NCBI GenBank assembly: GCA_902774015.1
Contig: CACYHB010000001.1
Coordinates: forward strand, 254,587-318,586
DNA: 64,000 bases
Source of the DNA: Oscillospiraceae bacterium
GTDB lineage: Bacteria; Bacillota; Clostridia; Oscillospirales; Oscillospiraceae
Direction: 5' to 3'
The notes beneath the pieces are model-generated. The model was not told the origin of the DNA, searched no databases, and saw only the letters and a program-made list of their open reading frames with translations. Shown one piece after another: positions 7,327 through 16,056 of the stretch. The first letter of the stretch is position 1; each line of letters begins with the position of its first letter. The position numbers were made by a program, and so were the translations under genes.

Positions 7327-8568
7327 ATGAGTGAAAAACTGATCGGCTCCTGCATTTTCGGCCAGTCCGGCGGCCCCACTGCCGTTATCAACGCCAGCGC
7401 CTACGGTGTCATCCGCGCGGCTCTGGATGCGGATGAGATCACCAAGGTCTACGGTGCTGCCCACGGAATCCGCGGCGTTCTGGACGATAAGCTGTATGTG
7501 ATGGACGAGGAAGATCCCAACGAGCTCAAGCTCCTGCTGAACACCCCCTCCTCCGAGCTCGGTTCCTGCCGTTACAAAATTGCCGATCCCGAGAAGGACG
7601 ACACCGATTACAAGCGCATCCTTGAGATCTTCAAGAAGTACAATGTCCGTTACTTCTTCTATAATGGCGGCAACGACTCCATGGATACCTGCAACAAGAT
7701 CAGCCGCTACATGGAGTCTGTGGGTTACGAGTGCCGCGTGATGGGCGTTCCCAAGACCATCGACAACGATCTGTTCGGCACCGACCACTGCCCCGGCTTT
7801 GCAAGCGCCGCCAAGTATATCGCAACCTCCTGCATGGAGATCAACAAAGACGCCCGCGTATACGATAACGGCATGATCACCATCGTGGAGATCATGGGGC
7901 GTCATGCCGGCTGGCTGGCTGCCAGCGCCGCCCTGGCCTCCGAATTCGGTTCCGGCCCGGATCTGATCTACCTCCCGGAGACCGATTTCGATATGGACAA
8001 GTTCCTGGATGACGTGATGCGCATCTACAAAGCAAACGGAAAGGTTCTTGTTGCCGTTTCTGAAGGCATCCACTATGCGGACGGCAGCTTTGTCTCCGAG
8101 GCCAAGACCTCTGCAACGGACGGATTTGGTCACGCGCAGCTGGGTGGTCTGGCTTCTTTGCTGGCCAACATCATCAAGGAAAAGAGCGGCGCCAAGGTTC
8201 GCGGCATTGAATTGAGCCTCCTGCAGCGCTGCGGCGCGCACCTCGCCTCTCTGACCGACATCAACGAAGCCTGCGCTGCCGGCCGTGAGGCTGTTGAACA
8301 GGCTGTCAGCGGCACCACCGGCAAGATGGTCGCTTTCGAGCGCGAGATGATCGACGGCAAGTACAACTGCAAGCTCGTTCTTCTTCCCCTCTCTTCCGTG
8401 GCAAACTATGAGAAGAAGGTCCCCATGGAGTGGATCAATGAGGAGCATAACGGCCTGAAGCACGAGTTTATCGACTATGTGCTTCCCCTTATTCAGGGTG
8501 AGCCGAAGCTGCCTCTGGAGCATTCTCTGCCCCGCTATGCCCGCCTGAAAAAGGTTCTCGCCAAATAA
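7327..8568 (+). CDS. pfp: 6-phosphofructokinase, pyrophosphate-dependent type
   Basis: Phosphorylates fructose 6-phosphate to fructose 1,6-bisphosphate. Two marks point to pyrophosphate rather than ATP as donor. The nucleotide-loop motif reads GGNDS, with Asp117 where ATP enzymes have Gly. The other is VPKTIDND with Lys143, where ATP enzymes have GTIDND. The residue before Asp117 is Asn116, where most family members have Asp, a known variant as far as I recall. The MGRHAGWLAA substrate motif is intact. The length of 413 residues fits long PPi-type enzymes rather than the 320-residue bacterial PfkA. GGAGG lies 10 bases before the start. It is divergent from fba and ends in a strong hairpin. 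A PPi-linked step is reversible and is common in anaerobic Clostridia. Confidence 0.88.
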   Translation: MSEKLIGSCIFGQSGGPTAVINASAYGVIRAALDADEITKVYGAAHGIRGVLDDKLYVMDEEDPNELKLLLNTPSSELGSCRYKIADPEKDDTDYKRILEIFKKYNVRYFFYNGGNDSMDTCNKISRYMESVGYECRVMGVPKTIDNDLFGTDHCPGFASAAKYIATSCMEINKDARVYDNGMITIVEIMGRHAGWLAASAALASEFGSGPDLIYLPETDFDMDKFLDDVMRIYKANGKVLVAVSEGIHYADGSFVSEAKTSATDGFGHAQLGGLASLLANIIKEKSGAKVRGIELSLLQRCGAHLASLTDINEACAAGREAVEQAVSGTTGKMVAFEREMIDGKYNCKLVLLPLSSVANYEKKVPMEWINEEHNGLKHEFIDYVLPLIQGEPKLPLEHSLPRYARLKKVLAK

Positions 8569-8585
8569 ATCCCATAAGGATTCCA

Positions 8586-8615
8586 CACACCGATGCCGTA
8601 AACGGCATCGGTGTG
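8586..8615 (+). terminator. Terminator after the phosphofructokinase gene
   Basis: A 13-bp perfect stem (8586-8598 with 8603-8615) has a TAAA loop. The tail is only short T-rich (GCTTTAC). It lies just before the next gene's ribosome binding site, so some read-through is possible. Confidence 0.65.
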
Positions 8616-8633
8616 GCTTTACAGGAGAATACT

Positions 8634-9281
8634 ATGCTGAGCCTGCGCCGCCCGTACCCGGGTATACTGAAATCGAATACTGTTTCTTACGGCGGCAGCC
8701 AGATGTGGTCTGAGAAGAAGATCATACGGGAATGCGGCTGCGGACCAGTTGCAGCGCTCGATCTGCTGCACTATCTGACGGATGAGGATACCCGCGCTCC
8801 CCTTTCTCTGGAAGGCTACAACAAAGAATTGCGGACTCTCTGTCTGCATTATCTTCCGCTGATCCCCAAATCCGGACTCAACGGCCTGACGCTTGCTCTT
8901 GGCGTAAACCGGCTCTTCCGAGAGCGGCAGCTCCCCTTCCGTGCGTTTTGGGCGCTTTCCGGTTCCAGACTGTGGGACCGCATCCGGGAGATGCTTGAGC
9001 GGGATATGCCCGTAATCCTGTCGATCGGACCGAATTTCCCTGTACTCTGGCAAAAGGAGCGCCTGCGTTTCTATATCAGAAGGCGGGACGGATCCTATAT
9101 TCCCGCTACCGCCGCAAAAAGCCACTATGTGACGGTAACCGGCATGGATACGGACTGGCTGCGCATTTCATCCTGGGGCAGGGAATATTATATCAAACGG
9201 CAGGAATACGAAGACTATGTCAAATGCCACAGCAGCTATCTTTTCAGTAACCTCTTGTATATAAAAACCACGGATCCGTAA
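8634..9281 (+). CDS. Putative C39-like cysteine peptidase family protein
   Basis: A 215-residue protein whose N-terminal third holds ECGCGPVAALDLL, resembling the CGxA active-site region of papain-like C39 peptidases, with Cys36 as likely nucleophile. A His in KSHYVTVTGMD (His164) followed by a hydrophobic strand and WGREYYI fits the second catalytic residue. I see no signal peptide or membrane segment. The start is set by AGGAG 7 bases before ATG 8634. An upstream in-frame GTG would lie inside the preceding terminator. The gene sits alone between two hairpins, with no bacteriocin precursor or transporter nearby, so leader-peptide cleavage is not suggested by context. It may equally be a papain-fold protein acting on another bond. 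Substrate unknown. Confidence 0.6.
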   Translation: MLSLRRPYPGILKSNTVSYGGSQMWSEKKIIRECGCGPVAALDLLHYLTDEDTRAPLSLEGYNKELRTLCLHYLPLIPKSGLNGLTLALGVNRLFRERQLPFRAFWALSGSRLWDRIREMLERDMPVILSIGPNFPVLWQKERLRFYIRRRDGSYIPATAAKSHYVTVTGMDTDWLRISSWGREYYIKRQEYEDYVKCHSSYLFSNLLYIKTTDP

Positions 9282-9295
9282 GGACCCGTGGTTTT
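9264..9295. terminator. Bidirectional terminator between the C39-like gene and glnN
   Basis: Arms 9264-9273 and 9286-9295 (AAAACCACGG and its complement) form a 10-bp stem with A/T runs on both sides. It lies between two convergent genes and overlaps the stop codon of the plus-strand gene. Confidence 0.75.
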
Positions 9296-9313
9296 CCATA
9301 TTATTCTTTGTTC

Positions 9314-11407
9314 TCAGCGGACGCTGAACAGCAGTTCACCGTAAGAGGGATAAGGCCAGCAGGAAGCGGCCGTGCAGCTCTCCAGTTCATCCACGATCGC
9401 GCGCAGCTCCTCCATGGCGGAAATCACTTCGTCCCTGTAATACCGGGCCAAGGCCAGACTGTCGCTGATGCTCCCGGCGCAGGAGACGGCTTCTTCAAGA
9501 TCCTGAGCCCTGGCCACAGCAGAGGCTGTCAGAGCGCTGATCTTTTTCGTCTGCTCGGTTTCAAAGCGGCAATCGATTTCGCTGCTGAGAGCCCTCTTGG
9601 ACAGCGCGGCGTCGGCCAGAGCCTTGGAATAGGCGCTTACAGCAGGGAGAATATCCTTCCACACCATATCCAGCATGGTCAGCGCTTCGATGTGCAGGAT
9701 CTTGCTGTAGTTGTCCAGCTTGATTTCATAGCGCGCACGGATCTCCGTCTCGGAATAAACACGGTGGCGCGCGAAAAGCTCGATGTTTTTCGGTGCAAGA
9801 TAATATGGCACACAATCCGGCGTGGCAGGCAGATTGAGCAATCCCCTGCCCTCCGCCTCCCTGAGCCAGGCGTCGTCATAGCCGTTGCCGTTGAAAATGA
9901 TTCTCTTATGTCTGCGGATAACATCCTGGATCAGATCGTGCAGACCTTTCTCCAAATCATCGGAGGCTTCCAGAATATCCGCATACTGCCGGAGCGACTC
10001 GGCTACAGCGGTATTGAGAACCACGTTTGGTCCGGAGATGGACTGCGAGGCGCCGAGCATGCGGAATTCGAACTTATTGCCCGTGAAAGCAAAGGGAGAG
10101 GTGCGGTTCCTGTCCGTCGTATCCCGCGGGAACTTCGGCAGCACGTGAACGCCGACCTTGATCAGTTCTTTTTCCTTGCTGCCGTAAAGCTCGTCGTTTT
10201 CAATTGCGCTCAGGATGGCAGAGAGTTCATCTCCGAGAAATACGGAGACAACCGCGGGGGGCGCCTCATGGGAACCGAGCCGATGATCGTTCCCTGCCGA
10301 GGCGACACAGAGGCGCAGCATATCCTGATAATCGTCGACTGCCTGAATCACAGCACACAGGAAGAGCAGAAACTGGGCGTTTTCAGAAGGCGTTTCGCCC
10401 GGCTCCAGAAGATTTACGCCGGTATTGGTGCAGATAGACCAATTGTTATGTTTGCCGCTGCCGTTAACGCCGGCAAAAGGCTTTTCGTGCAGCAGGCAGA
10501 CCATCCCATGTTTTCTGGCCAGCTTCTGCATCAGCTCCATGGTGAGCTGGTTATGGTCCGCGGAAATGTTTGTCGTCGTATAGATCGGCGCAAGCTCATG
10601 CTGCCCGGGCGCAGCCTCGTTGTGCTCGGTCTTGGCCATGACGCCGAGCTTCCACAGTTCTTCGTCCAGCTCCTTCATAAACGCGGAAACGCGGGGCTTG
10701 ATGGCGCCGAAGTAATGATCCTCCAGCTCCTGTCCTTTCGGAGGACGGGCGCCAAAGAGCGTGCGGCCGGTATACTGCAGATCTTTGCGCCTTTCGTAGA
10801 CATCTCTGTCGATGAGAAAATACTCCTGCTCCGGGCCGACCGTGGTTTTGATGGAGGTCACGTTGGGATTGCCGAAGAGCTTGATGATGCGCATTCCCTG
10901 GCGGTTGATCGCCTCCATGGAGCGCAAAAGCGGCGTCTTTTTGTCCAGCGCTTCTCCACCGTAAGAGCAGAATGCCGTGGGAATGCAAAGGACGTTATCC
11001 TTGATGAAAGCATAGGAGGTGGGATCCCAGGCGGTGTATCCCCGGGCTTCAAAAGTGGCGCGCAGACCGCCGGACGGAAAGCTGGACGCATCCGGCTCCC
11101 CCTGAATCAGCTCCTTGCCGGAAAACTCCATGATCACGCGGCCGCCCTCGACGGGCGAGAGAAAACTGTCATGCTTTTCCGCGGTGATACCGGTCATGGG
11201 TTGAAACCAGTGAGTGAAATGTGTGGCTCCTTTCTCAATAGCCCAGTCTTTCATGGCATTTGCCACCACAACCGCCGCCTCGCTGTTGAGCCTCCTGCCG
11301 TCTTTCATGGAACGCTGGACCTGCTGGAAGACCTCCTTGGGAAGACGCTGGCGCATGACAGAGTCGTTGAATACCATGGAGCCAAATTCTTCGGTTACCG
11401 TGTTCAT
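9314..11407 (-). CDS. glnN: Glutamine synthetase type III
   Basis: Makes glutamine from glutamate, ammonia and ATP in the cytosol. At 697 residues it has the size of the GSIII family, far above the 440-470 residues of GSI. Family marks are the [13 protein letters not shown] start, the [13 protein letters not shown] stretch, the catalytic-core segment with [10 protein letters not shown], the [16 protein letters not shown] motif, [10 protein letters not shown], and [23 protein letters not shown] precedes the ATG. It has its own sigma-A promoter (11490-11518) and a hairpin in its leader. It is convergent with the C39-like gene and shares a terminator with it. No glnR or PII gene is nearby. Confidence 0.96.
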   Translation of the reverse strand: MNTVTEEFGSMVFNDSVMRQRLPKEVFQQVQRSMKDGRRLNSEAAVVVANAMKDWAIEKGATHFTHWFQPMTGITAEKHDSFLSPVEGGRVIMEFSGKELIQGEPDASSFPSGGLRATFEARGYTAWDPTSYAFIKDNVLCIPTAFCSYGGEALDKKTPLLRSMEAINRQGMRIIKLFGNPNVTSIKTTVGPEQEYFLIDRDVYERRKDLQYTGRTLFGARPPKGQELEDHYFGAIKPRVSAFMKELDEELWKLGVMAKTEHNEAAPGQHELAPIYTTTNISADHNQLTMELMQKLARKHGMVCLLHEKPFAGVNGSGKHNNWSICTNTGVNLLEPGETPSENAQFLLFLCAVIQAVDDYQDMLRLCVASAGNDHRLGSHEAPPAVVSVFLGDELSAILSAIENDELYGSKEKELIKVGVHVLPKFPRDTTDRNRTSPFAFTGNKFEFRMLGASQSISGPNVVLNTAVAESLRQYADILEASDDLEKGLHDLIQDVIRRHKRIIFNGNGYDDAWLREAEGRGLLNLPATPDCVPYYLAPKNIELFARHRVYSETEIRARYEIKLDNYSKILHIEALTMLDMVWKDILPAVSAYSKALADAALSKRALSSEIDCRFETEQTKKISALTASAVARAQDLEEAVSCAGSISDSLALARYYRDEVISAMEELRAIVDELESCTAASCWPYPSYGELLFSVR

Positions 11408-11440
11408 AGCAAATCCCGCTTCCTTTTAGTATTTGAAAAT

Positions 11441-11475
11441 GGCACAGGCACCATACACCGTACGACGCCTGTGCC
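11441..11475 (-). promoter_or_regulatory. Hairpin in the glnN leader, possible attenuator
   Basis: A 9-bp GC-rich stem (11441-11449 with 11467-11475) lies between the predicted glnN transcription start and its ribosome binding site. On the minus strand it is followed by ATTTTC, a weak terminator tail. It may be an attenuator or a binding site for an ANTAR-type regulator. No known riboswitch was recognised. Confidence 0.4.
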
Positions 11476-11489
11476 GTTGAGTGTATTTC

Positions 11490-11518
11490 ATTTTATGATG
11501 ATGTGCACAATTTGTCAA
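11490..11518 (-). promoter_or_regulatory. Sigma-A promoter for glnN
   Basis: On the minus strand a perfect TTGACA (11513-11518) is followed after 17 bp by TAAAAT (11490-11495). Confidence 0.8.
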
Positions 11519-11564
11519 TATGAATCTTGGTCATAATCACAAAGATAACCCTAAAAGAAACACA

Positions 11565-11599
11565 AAAAGAAGGACGCCGCTTCACGACGTCCTTCTTTT
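11565..11599 (-). terminator. Terminator after trxA
   Basis: A 12-bp stem (11565-11576 with 11588-11599) has an 11-base loop and A/T runs at both ends. It lies 7 bases after the trxA stop and insulates glnN from trxA. Confidence 0.8.
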
Positions 11600-11606
11600 A
11601 TGATCC

Positions 11607-11918
11607 TCAGGCAAACATAGCCTCGATCGCAGCCTTAGGCTGAACGCCCACAGAGGCCTTTACCACAACGCCCCCGCGGAAGACCATCAGCGTGGGGATA
11701 CTGGCAATGCCGTACTTTGCCGCGAGTTCAGGCTCTTCATCCACGTCGATTTTTCCGACCTTGATCTTGCCCTCCTGCTCTTCGGCGATTTTTTCGATCG
11801 TAGGAGCAAGCATACGGCAGGGACCGCACCAGGTGGCCCAGAAATCCACGAGAACGGGGAGCTCGGATTTGAGGACTTCTTCCTCGAAATTCTTCTCGGT
11901 TAAAATGACTTCAGCCAT
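11607..11918 (-). CDS. trxA: Thioredoxin
   Basis: A 103-residue small cytosolic thiol-disulfide oxidoreductase. The active site WCGPC is in [13 protein letters not shown] around residues 25-37, the cis-Pro is in IPTLMVF, and the length is standard. It is a single-gene unit with its own promoter and terminator. The likely reductant is the thioredoxin reductase at 16.9-17.8 kb. AAGGAAA precedes the ATG. Confidence 0.97.
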   Translation of the reverse strand: MAEVILTEKNFEEEVLKSELPVLVDFWATWCGPCRMLAPTIEKIAEEQEGKIKVGKIDVDEEPELAAKYGIASIPTLMVFRGGVVVKASVGVQPKAAIEAMFA

Positions 11919-11979
11919 GGTTTCATTTCCTTTCTTTAATCAAGTGTAAAATAAATTGCATGCAACCGATGTTGTACAT

Positions 11980-12009
11980 AGTATACCCCATTTAACGGCA
12001 TATAGTCAA
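11980..12009 (-). promoter_or_regulatory. Sigma-A promoter for trxA
   Basis: On the minus strand TTGACT (12004-12009) and TATACT (11980-11985) are separated by 18 bp. Confidence 0.7.
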
Positions 12010-12052
12010 GTCCTCACTTGTTAAGCTTTTGCGAACATGCGCGGATGATGGC

Positions 12053-13198
12053 TCAGATTGCGGCAAGCAGCGCCTGTACCCGGTCGGTGTTCTCCCAGCG
12101 TACGCCAAGGTCTTCCCTGCCCATATGACCGTAAGCGGCGAGTTTACGGTAAATGGGCCTGCGCAGGTCCAGATCCCGGATAATGGATGCCGGGCGAAAA
12201 TCAAAGACGCGGATCACAGCATCCCTGATCCTGTCGTCAGGAACGATACCGGTACCGAAGGTCTCTACAAGGACAGAAACAGGCTCGGCAATGCCGATGG
12301 CGTAGGCCAGCTGGATCTGGCAGCGTTTGGCTAGGCCGGCGGCAACGACGTTTTTGGCGGCCCAGCGAGCAGCGTAGGCCGCGGAACGGTCGACCTTGGT
12401 GGGGTCCTTGCCGGAGAAGGCGCCGCCGCCGTGAGGAGCGCTGCCCCCGTAGGTGTCAACGATGATCTTGCGCCCTGTGAGGCCGGAGTCTCCCTGCGGC
12501 CCGCCGATGACAAAGCGCCCCGTGGGGTTGACATAATAACGGGTGTTCTCGTCCAGCAGCTCTGCCGGAACAACCGGCTTGATGACGAACTCCAGCATGT
12601 CTCTGCGGATCTGCTCTGCGGTCGCATCCGGGGCATGCTGCGTGGACATGACGATCGTGTCCACTCGGACAGGCCGGCGCTCTTCATCGTACTCTACGGT
12701 AACCTGGGTTTTCCCGTCAGGACGGAGATAGTTGACCAGACCCTGCTTGCGGATCTCCGTCAGGCGCTTGGCCAGCTTGTGGGAGAGCGATATGGCAAGG
12801 GGCATCAGCTCGGGTGTCTCGTCGCAGGCATAGCCGAACATCATGCCCTGGTCGCCCGCCCCGCCGACTTCGTCGTTGGTTCCGAGCGCAATGTCCCCGG
12901 ACTGCTCGTCCAAATTGACGATGATGCCGCAGGTATCACAGTCAAAGCCGTATTTGGCGCGGTCATAGCCGATGTCCCGGATCACTTCCCGCGCGATCTT
13001 CTGAATGTCCACGTAGCATTCCGTGCTGATCTCACCCATGATATGGACGAGACCCGTGGAGCAGGTCGTCTCACAGGCAACGCGGCCGTTGGGGTCGGAA
13101 GCGAGAATGGCGTCCAGCACAGCGTCGGAGATCTGGTCGCATATCTTGTCGGGATGCCCCTCGGTAACAGATTCGGATGTAAACAGGTAGTGACTCAT
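12053..13198 (-). CDS. metK: S-adenosylmethionine synthetase
   Basis: Forms S-adenosylmethionine from methionine and ATP. The frame begins with [20 protein letters not shown] at residue 7, the nucleotide and metal-binding N-terminus. [12 protein letters not shown], the methionine-binding region, [13 protein letters not shown] and the P-loop-like [16 protein letters not shown] all follow in the usual order. The length is 381 residues. The frame is open 13 codons upstream, but AAGGAGG 6-7 bases before ATG 13198 decides the start. Expression is controlled by the SAM-I riboswitch and terminator directly upstream, so high SAM should stop transcription before the gene. Confidence 0.97.
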   Translation of the reverse strand: MSHYLFTSESVTEGHPDKICDQISDAVLDAILASDPNGRVACETTCSTGLVHIMGEISTECYVDIQKIAREVIRDIGYDRAKYGFDCDTCGIIVNLDEQSGDIALGTNDEVGGAGDQGMMFGYACDETPELMPLAISLSHKLAKRLTEIRKQGLVNYLRPDGKTQVTVEYDEERRPVRVDTIVMSTQHAPDATAEQIRRDMLEFVIKPVVPAELLDENTRYYVNPTGRFVIGGPQGDSGLTGRKIIVDTYGGSAPHGGGAFSGKDPTKVDRSAAYAARWAAKNVVAAGLAKRCQIQLAYAIGIAEPVSVLVETFGTGIVPDDRIRDAVIRVFDFRPASIIRDLDLRRPIYRKLAAYGHMGREDLGVRWENTDRVQALLAAI

Positions 13199-13224
13199 CG
13201 TATTCCTCCTTAGTATATTAGAAA

Positions 13225-13252
13225 CTGCGCCCCGCATGACGGCAGGGCGCAG
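13225..13252 (-). terminator. Riboswitch-controlled terminator before metK
   Basis: On the minus strand an 8-bp GC-rich stem pairs 13245-13252 with 13225-13232 and is followed by TTTCT. It lies between the SAM aptamer and the metK ribosome binding site, where an S-box expression platform is expected. Confidence 0.8.
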
Positions 13253-13263
13253 AAAGTCTTCTC

Positions 13264-13363
13264 AAAAGCCTCATCTTTCGTCTCACCGCCGGATTTGGCA
13301 CCTTACAACATCGCAGGTTGCCGGGTTTCACAGGGCCGTTCCCTCCACCACTCTTGATAAGGT
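13264..13363 (-). ncRNA. SAM-I (S-box) riboswitch aptamer upstream of metK
   Basis: Read on the minus strand, the segment begins CTTATCAAGAG and contains GGTGGAGGGA, then AAACCCGGCAACC, then GGTGCCAAATCC, and ends near GAAAGATGAGG. These are the conserved S-box blocks in the correct order and spacing: kink-turn, J1/2, P3 and P4 regions. Binding of S-adenosylmethionine should favour the downstream terminator at 13225-13252. The position directly before metK fits the usual feedback on SAM synthesis. Confidence 0.95.
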
Positions 13364-13380
13364 GTTTAATTGTCGCTGAT

Positions 13381-13409
13381 ACTATAGCAGATGAAGCAAA
13401 CTTTGGCAA
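13381..13409 (-). promoter_or_regulatory. Sigma-A promoter for the SAM riboswitch and metK
   Basis: On the minus strand TTGCCA (13404-13409) and TATAGT (13381-13386) are 17 bp apart. The predicted start lies about 10 bases before the aptamer. Confidence 0.75.
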
Positions 13410-13442
13410 GCGTTTTTTCACGAATACAACCGCGCTTTCGTC

Positions 13443-14390
13443 TCATTCTTTTTCCATGAGATAAGAAAAAATGAGAAATGCGGTTTTCAAGGCGTTGTGG
13501 CGGATCTTCTCTTCCTCGATGCAGAAGATATTATCCTCAATGATTCGTGCGCCGAGCTTCTCGATCCGGTCGGTATCGATGGGAACGATACGCTTGTTTT
13601 CGGTCAGATTATACTTCTCTGCTATTACGGGGTCGATTTCAGAATTGTTGGCCAGGACAATTTCGATTTTCCTGTTTTTCAGGTAACGGTTCAGCGTGCG
13701 AATATGGTCCCCAACCGTGTAGCCGTCCGTTTCACCGGGCTGTGTGACAAGGTTGCAGACATACATGAGCGGGGCTTTGGCCTCCTCCAGCGCATTGCAT
13801 ATCTCAGGAGCCAGAAGATGAGGCAGGATGCTGGTATACAGGCTGCCCGGACTGAAAACGATCAGATCCGCGTCGGCGATCTTATCCTCGATCTCATCCA
13901 CCACGTGGATGCTGTGGTCATAAGAAAGCTTGCGGATGTTCCGCACATTGGCGCTGACCTCTTCTTCTCCGATATACTTTTTCCCCTTGCTTTTGCCGAC
14001 CAGCTCTACCTTATCCTCCGTAAGGGGCAGGATCGTGCCGTGTACGTTGAGAAGCCGGGCCATATAGCGCGTGGCTTCAGTGAGGTTGCCCTTGATATCG
14101 ATCAGAGCCGCAAGAAGAACATTGCGCACAGGATGATTATACAGGCTCCCCTCCTTGCTGAAGCGATACCGCAGCAGCGTAACAAAATCGTCATCGACGT
14201 TGGCCATGGACAGCAATACCTTTCCCACGTCGCCGACCGCCGGGATATCCAGTTCCTTTTTCAAGACGCCGGTGCTGCTGCCGTTGTCGCTGACCGTGAT
14301 TACAGCGGTCACGTCGACAGGGAAAAGCTTCAGACCGGACAGGAGGCAAGATATACCGGTTCCGCCGCCAAACACTACGATTTTTTTCAT
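13443..14390 (-). CDS. yvcK: Gluconeogenesis factor YvcK (CofD-like)
   Basis: A 315-residue cytosolic protein of the CofD/YvcK family that binds UDP-sugars and affects growth on gluconeogenic carbon sources and cell-wall synthesis in Bacillus and Listeria. Visible are the nucleotide-binding GGGTGISCLLSGLK at the N-terminus, TVSDNGSSTGVLK, GDVGKVLLSMA, and LVTQPGETDGYT. It lacks residues that would make it a true CofD phospholactate transferase, as usual in Firmicutes. In many Firmicutes it lies between rapZ and whiA, but neither gene is present next to it here, so this copy is detached from that cluster. It is transcribed from its own promoter, divergent from the sugar symporter. Confidence 0.9.
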   Translation of the reverse strand: MKKIVVFGGGTGISCLLSGLKLFPVDVTAVITVSDNGSSTGVLKKELDIPAVGDVGKVLLSMANVDDDFVTLLRYRFSKEGSLYNHPVRNVLLAALIDIKGNLTEATRYMARLLNVHGTILPLTEDKVELVGKSKGKKYIGEEEVSANVRNIRKLSYDHSIHVVDEIEDKIADADLIVFSPGSLYTSILPHLLAPEICNALEEAKAPLMYVCNLVTQPGETDGYTVGDHIRTLNRYLKNRKIEIVLANNSEIDPVIAEKYNLTENKRIVPIDTDRIEKLGARIIEDNIFCIEEEKIRHNALKTAFLIFSYLMEKE

Positions 14391-14425
14391 AGTATCACCC
14401 TTTGCTTCCTTTTTTTGTTAACATA

Positions 14426-14454
14426 ACAATAGCACAACAAAAACCGCAGCGCAA
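14426..14454 (-). promoter_or_regulatory. Probable sigma-A promoter for yvcK
   Basis: On the minus strand TTGCGC (14449-14454) and TATTGT (14426-14431) are 17 bp apart. Confidence 0.5.
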
Positions 14455-14520
14455 GAAACAATCCGGTTGCAATTATGTCAATATCAATCTGCAGTTCATA
14501 CAGGCCGAATCTTAAATCTC

Positions 14521-14549
14521 TTGCGAAGCAGAATCATAGATGCTACAAT
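14521..14549 (+). promoter_or_regulatory. Sigma-A promoter for the symporter and deacetylase genes
   Basis: TTGCGA (14521-14526) and TACAAT (14544-14549) are 17 bp apart, about 35 bases before the start codon. Confidence 0.6.
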
Positions 14550-14583
14550 TGAGCTGTCATCATTTCAGATGGGAGTTTTTGTC

Positions 14584-16056
14584 ATGGAAGAGAAAACAAT
14601 CACCAGACGCAATCTGATCATGTTCCCCCTTGGTACGGTAGGCAGGGATATGGTCTATAACCTGATCACCAGTTATCTGCTCTCCTTCGTTCTGTTCACG
14701 CACAAGCTCACGGCAGCACAGCTCTCCGCCATTACCGCGATCATGGTGGCGGCACGGATTTTTGACGCCCTGAACGATCCCATCATGGGCAATATCATCG
14801 AGCGCACCCGCACCCGCTGGGGCAAGTTCAAGCCCTGGCTTGTCATCGGCATTCTGACCACGTCGCTTGTCATTTATCTTGCTTTTAACGTGAATCTTCA
14901 AGGCTGGGCCTTCGTATGGTTCTTTGGCTTTATCTATTTTATGTACTCCATCACCTACACCATGCACGATATTGCCTATTGGGGCATGGTTCCTGCGCTG
15001 AGTTCCGACGCGGACACGCGCAACAAGTATACCTCCCGCGCCACGCTTTTTGCGGGGATCGGCGGCACCCTGGCCGGCGCCTTCATCCCCATGCTGACCG
15101 CCGGTGAGAGCGCTTTGGGCGGAAACGCCGTGACGGCCTACGGCCGCGTGGCCCTCATCATCGCCATCCTCGGCCCCGTCTTCCTCGCCTTCACAGTGTT
15201 CGGCGTCAAGGAGCAGCGCAATTACAATGACGATCCCCTTCCCCCCATCAGCTTCAAGAAGATCGCGGGGACGATCACCGGCAACGATCAGCTCATGTGG
15301 ATCTCGCTCATCTTCCTGCTGCAGCAGGTCGGAAACGGCATCGTCATGGCCGGTGTGGGGCAGACCTATATCTATGTGGAATTCGGGTATCAGGGCATCT
15401 TCTTTACGGCCTTCCAGATGCTCGGCATGATCGTCACAGCCTTTCTGATGATCTTCTATCCCGCGATCTCCCGCCGTATGCAGCGCAAAAAGCTCATGAG
15501 CGTGCTGATGACCGTCTCCGTGATCGGCTACCTTGTTATGCTGTTTCAGGGTCTCTTCCTGGCGACAGGCAACATAAAGTTCATCCTGATCACCCTCGGC
15601 TACATGCTCGCAAACTTCGGGCAGTACGGCTTCTATCTGATCATGATGATCTCGATCATGAACACGGTCGAATACAACGAGTATCTGCACGGCACGCGCG
15701 ACGAGGGGATCGTCTCCTCCCTGCGCCCCTTCCTGACCAAGATGGCCTCCGCCCTGACGGTAGCGATCGCCAATTTCACCTACATCATCTTCAACATCAT
15801 TGAATACACCAACGGCATCTCTGAGCTGGAGCAGGCCGCCAACGCCGGAGACATCACCGGCGAGGCGAAGGCCGAGGCCATCACTTCCCTGCTTCAGGGT
15901 GTGCAGCACAGCCAGACCACCGGCCTTTTGCTGGTGATGACGGTGGTCCCCTGCGCGCTCATGTTCCTGTCCTTCATTCTCTACAAGAAGCACTACAAGC
16001 TGGACGAGGCGGAATATGGCCGCATCTGCGCGGAACTGGAGAAGCGGAAAGCATGA
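14584..16056 (+). CDS. GPH-family sugar:cation symporter (MFS)
   Basis: An integral membrane protein of 490 residues with about 12 hydrophobic segments. The N-terminal signature DALNDPIMGNIIERTRTRWG closely follows the MelB/XylP (glycoside-pentoside-hexuronide) family motif, in which the Asp residues bind the coupling cation. The substrate is therefore probably a sugar or glycoside, but the exact one cannot be read from sequence. GGGAG 8 bases before ATG 14584 sets the start; a longer in-frame reading from 14467 would include the promoter. Its stop overlaps the start of the PIG-L deacetylase by 4 bases (ATGA), which suggests translational coupling and a shared substrate, perhaps an N-acetylated sugar. 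Confidence 0.85.
   Translation: MEEKTITRRNLIMFPLGTVGRDMVYNLITSYLLSFVLFTHKLTAAQLSAITAIMVAARIFDALNDPIMGNIIERTRTRWGKFKPWLVIGILTTSLVIYLAFNVNLQGWAFVWFFGFIYFMYSITYTMHDIAYWGMVPALSSDADTRNKYTSRATLFAGIGGTLAGAFIPMLTAGESALGGNAVTAYGRVALIIAILGPVFLAFTVFGVKEQRNYNDDPLPPISFKKIAGTITGNDQLMWISLIFLLQQVGNGIVMAGVGQTYIYVEFGYQGIFFTAFQMLGMIVTAFLMIFYPAISRRMQRKKLMSVLMTVSVIGYLVMLFQGLFLATGNIKFILITLGYMLANFGQYGFYLIMMISIMNTVEYNEYLHGTRDEGIVSSLRPFLTKMASALTVAIANFTYIIFNIIEYTNGISELEQAANAGDITGEAKAEAITSLLQGVQHSQTTGLLLVMTVVPCALMFLSFILYKKHYKLDEAEYGRICAELEKRKA

Noticed and set aside
7282..8586. Minus-strand open frame of 434 codons
   Set aside because: It mirrors the phosphofructokinase gene and covers both its promoter and terminator regions.
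8613..8633. Upstream GTG start for the C39-like gene
   Set aside because: It lies within the phosphofructokinase terminator. ATG 8634 has a proper AGGAG.
9308..11536. Plus-strand open frame of 742 codons
   Set aside because: It lies fully opposite glnN, a clear type III glutamine synthetase. Its composition is that of an antisense shadow in GC-rich DNA.
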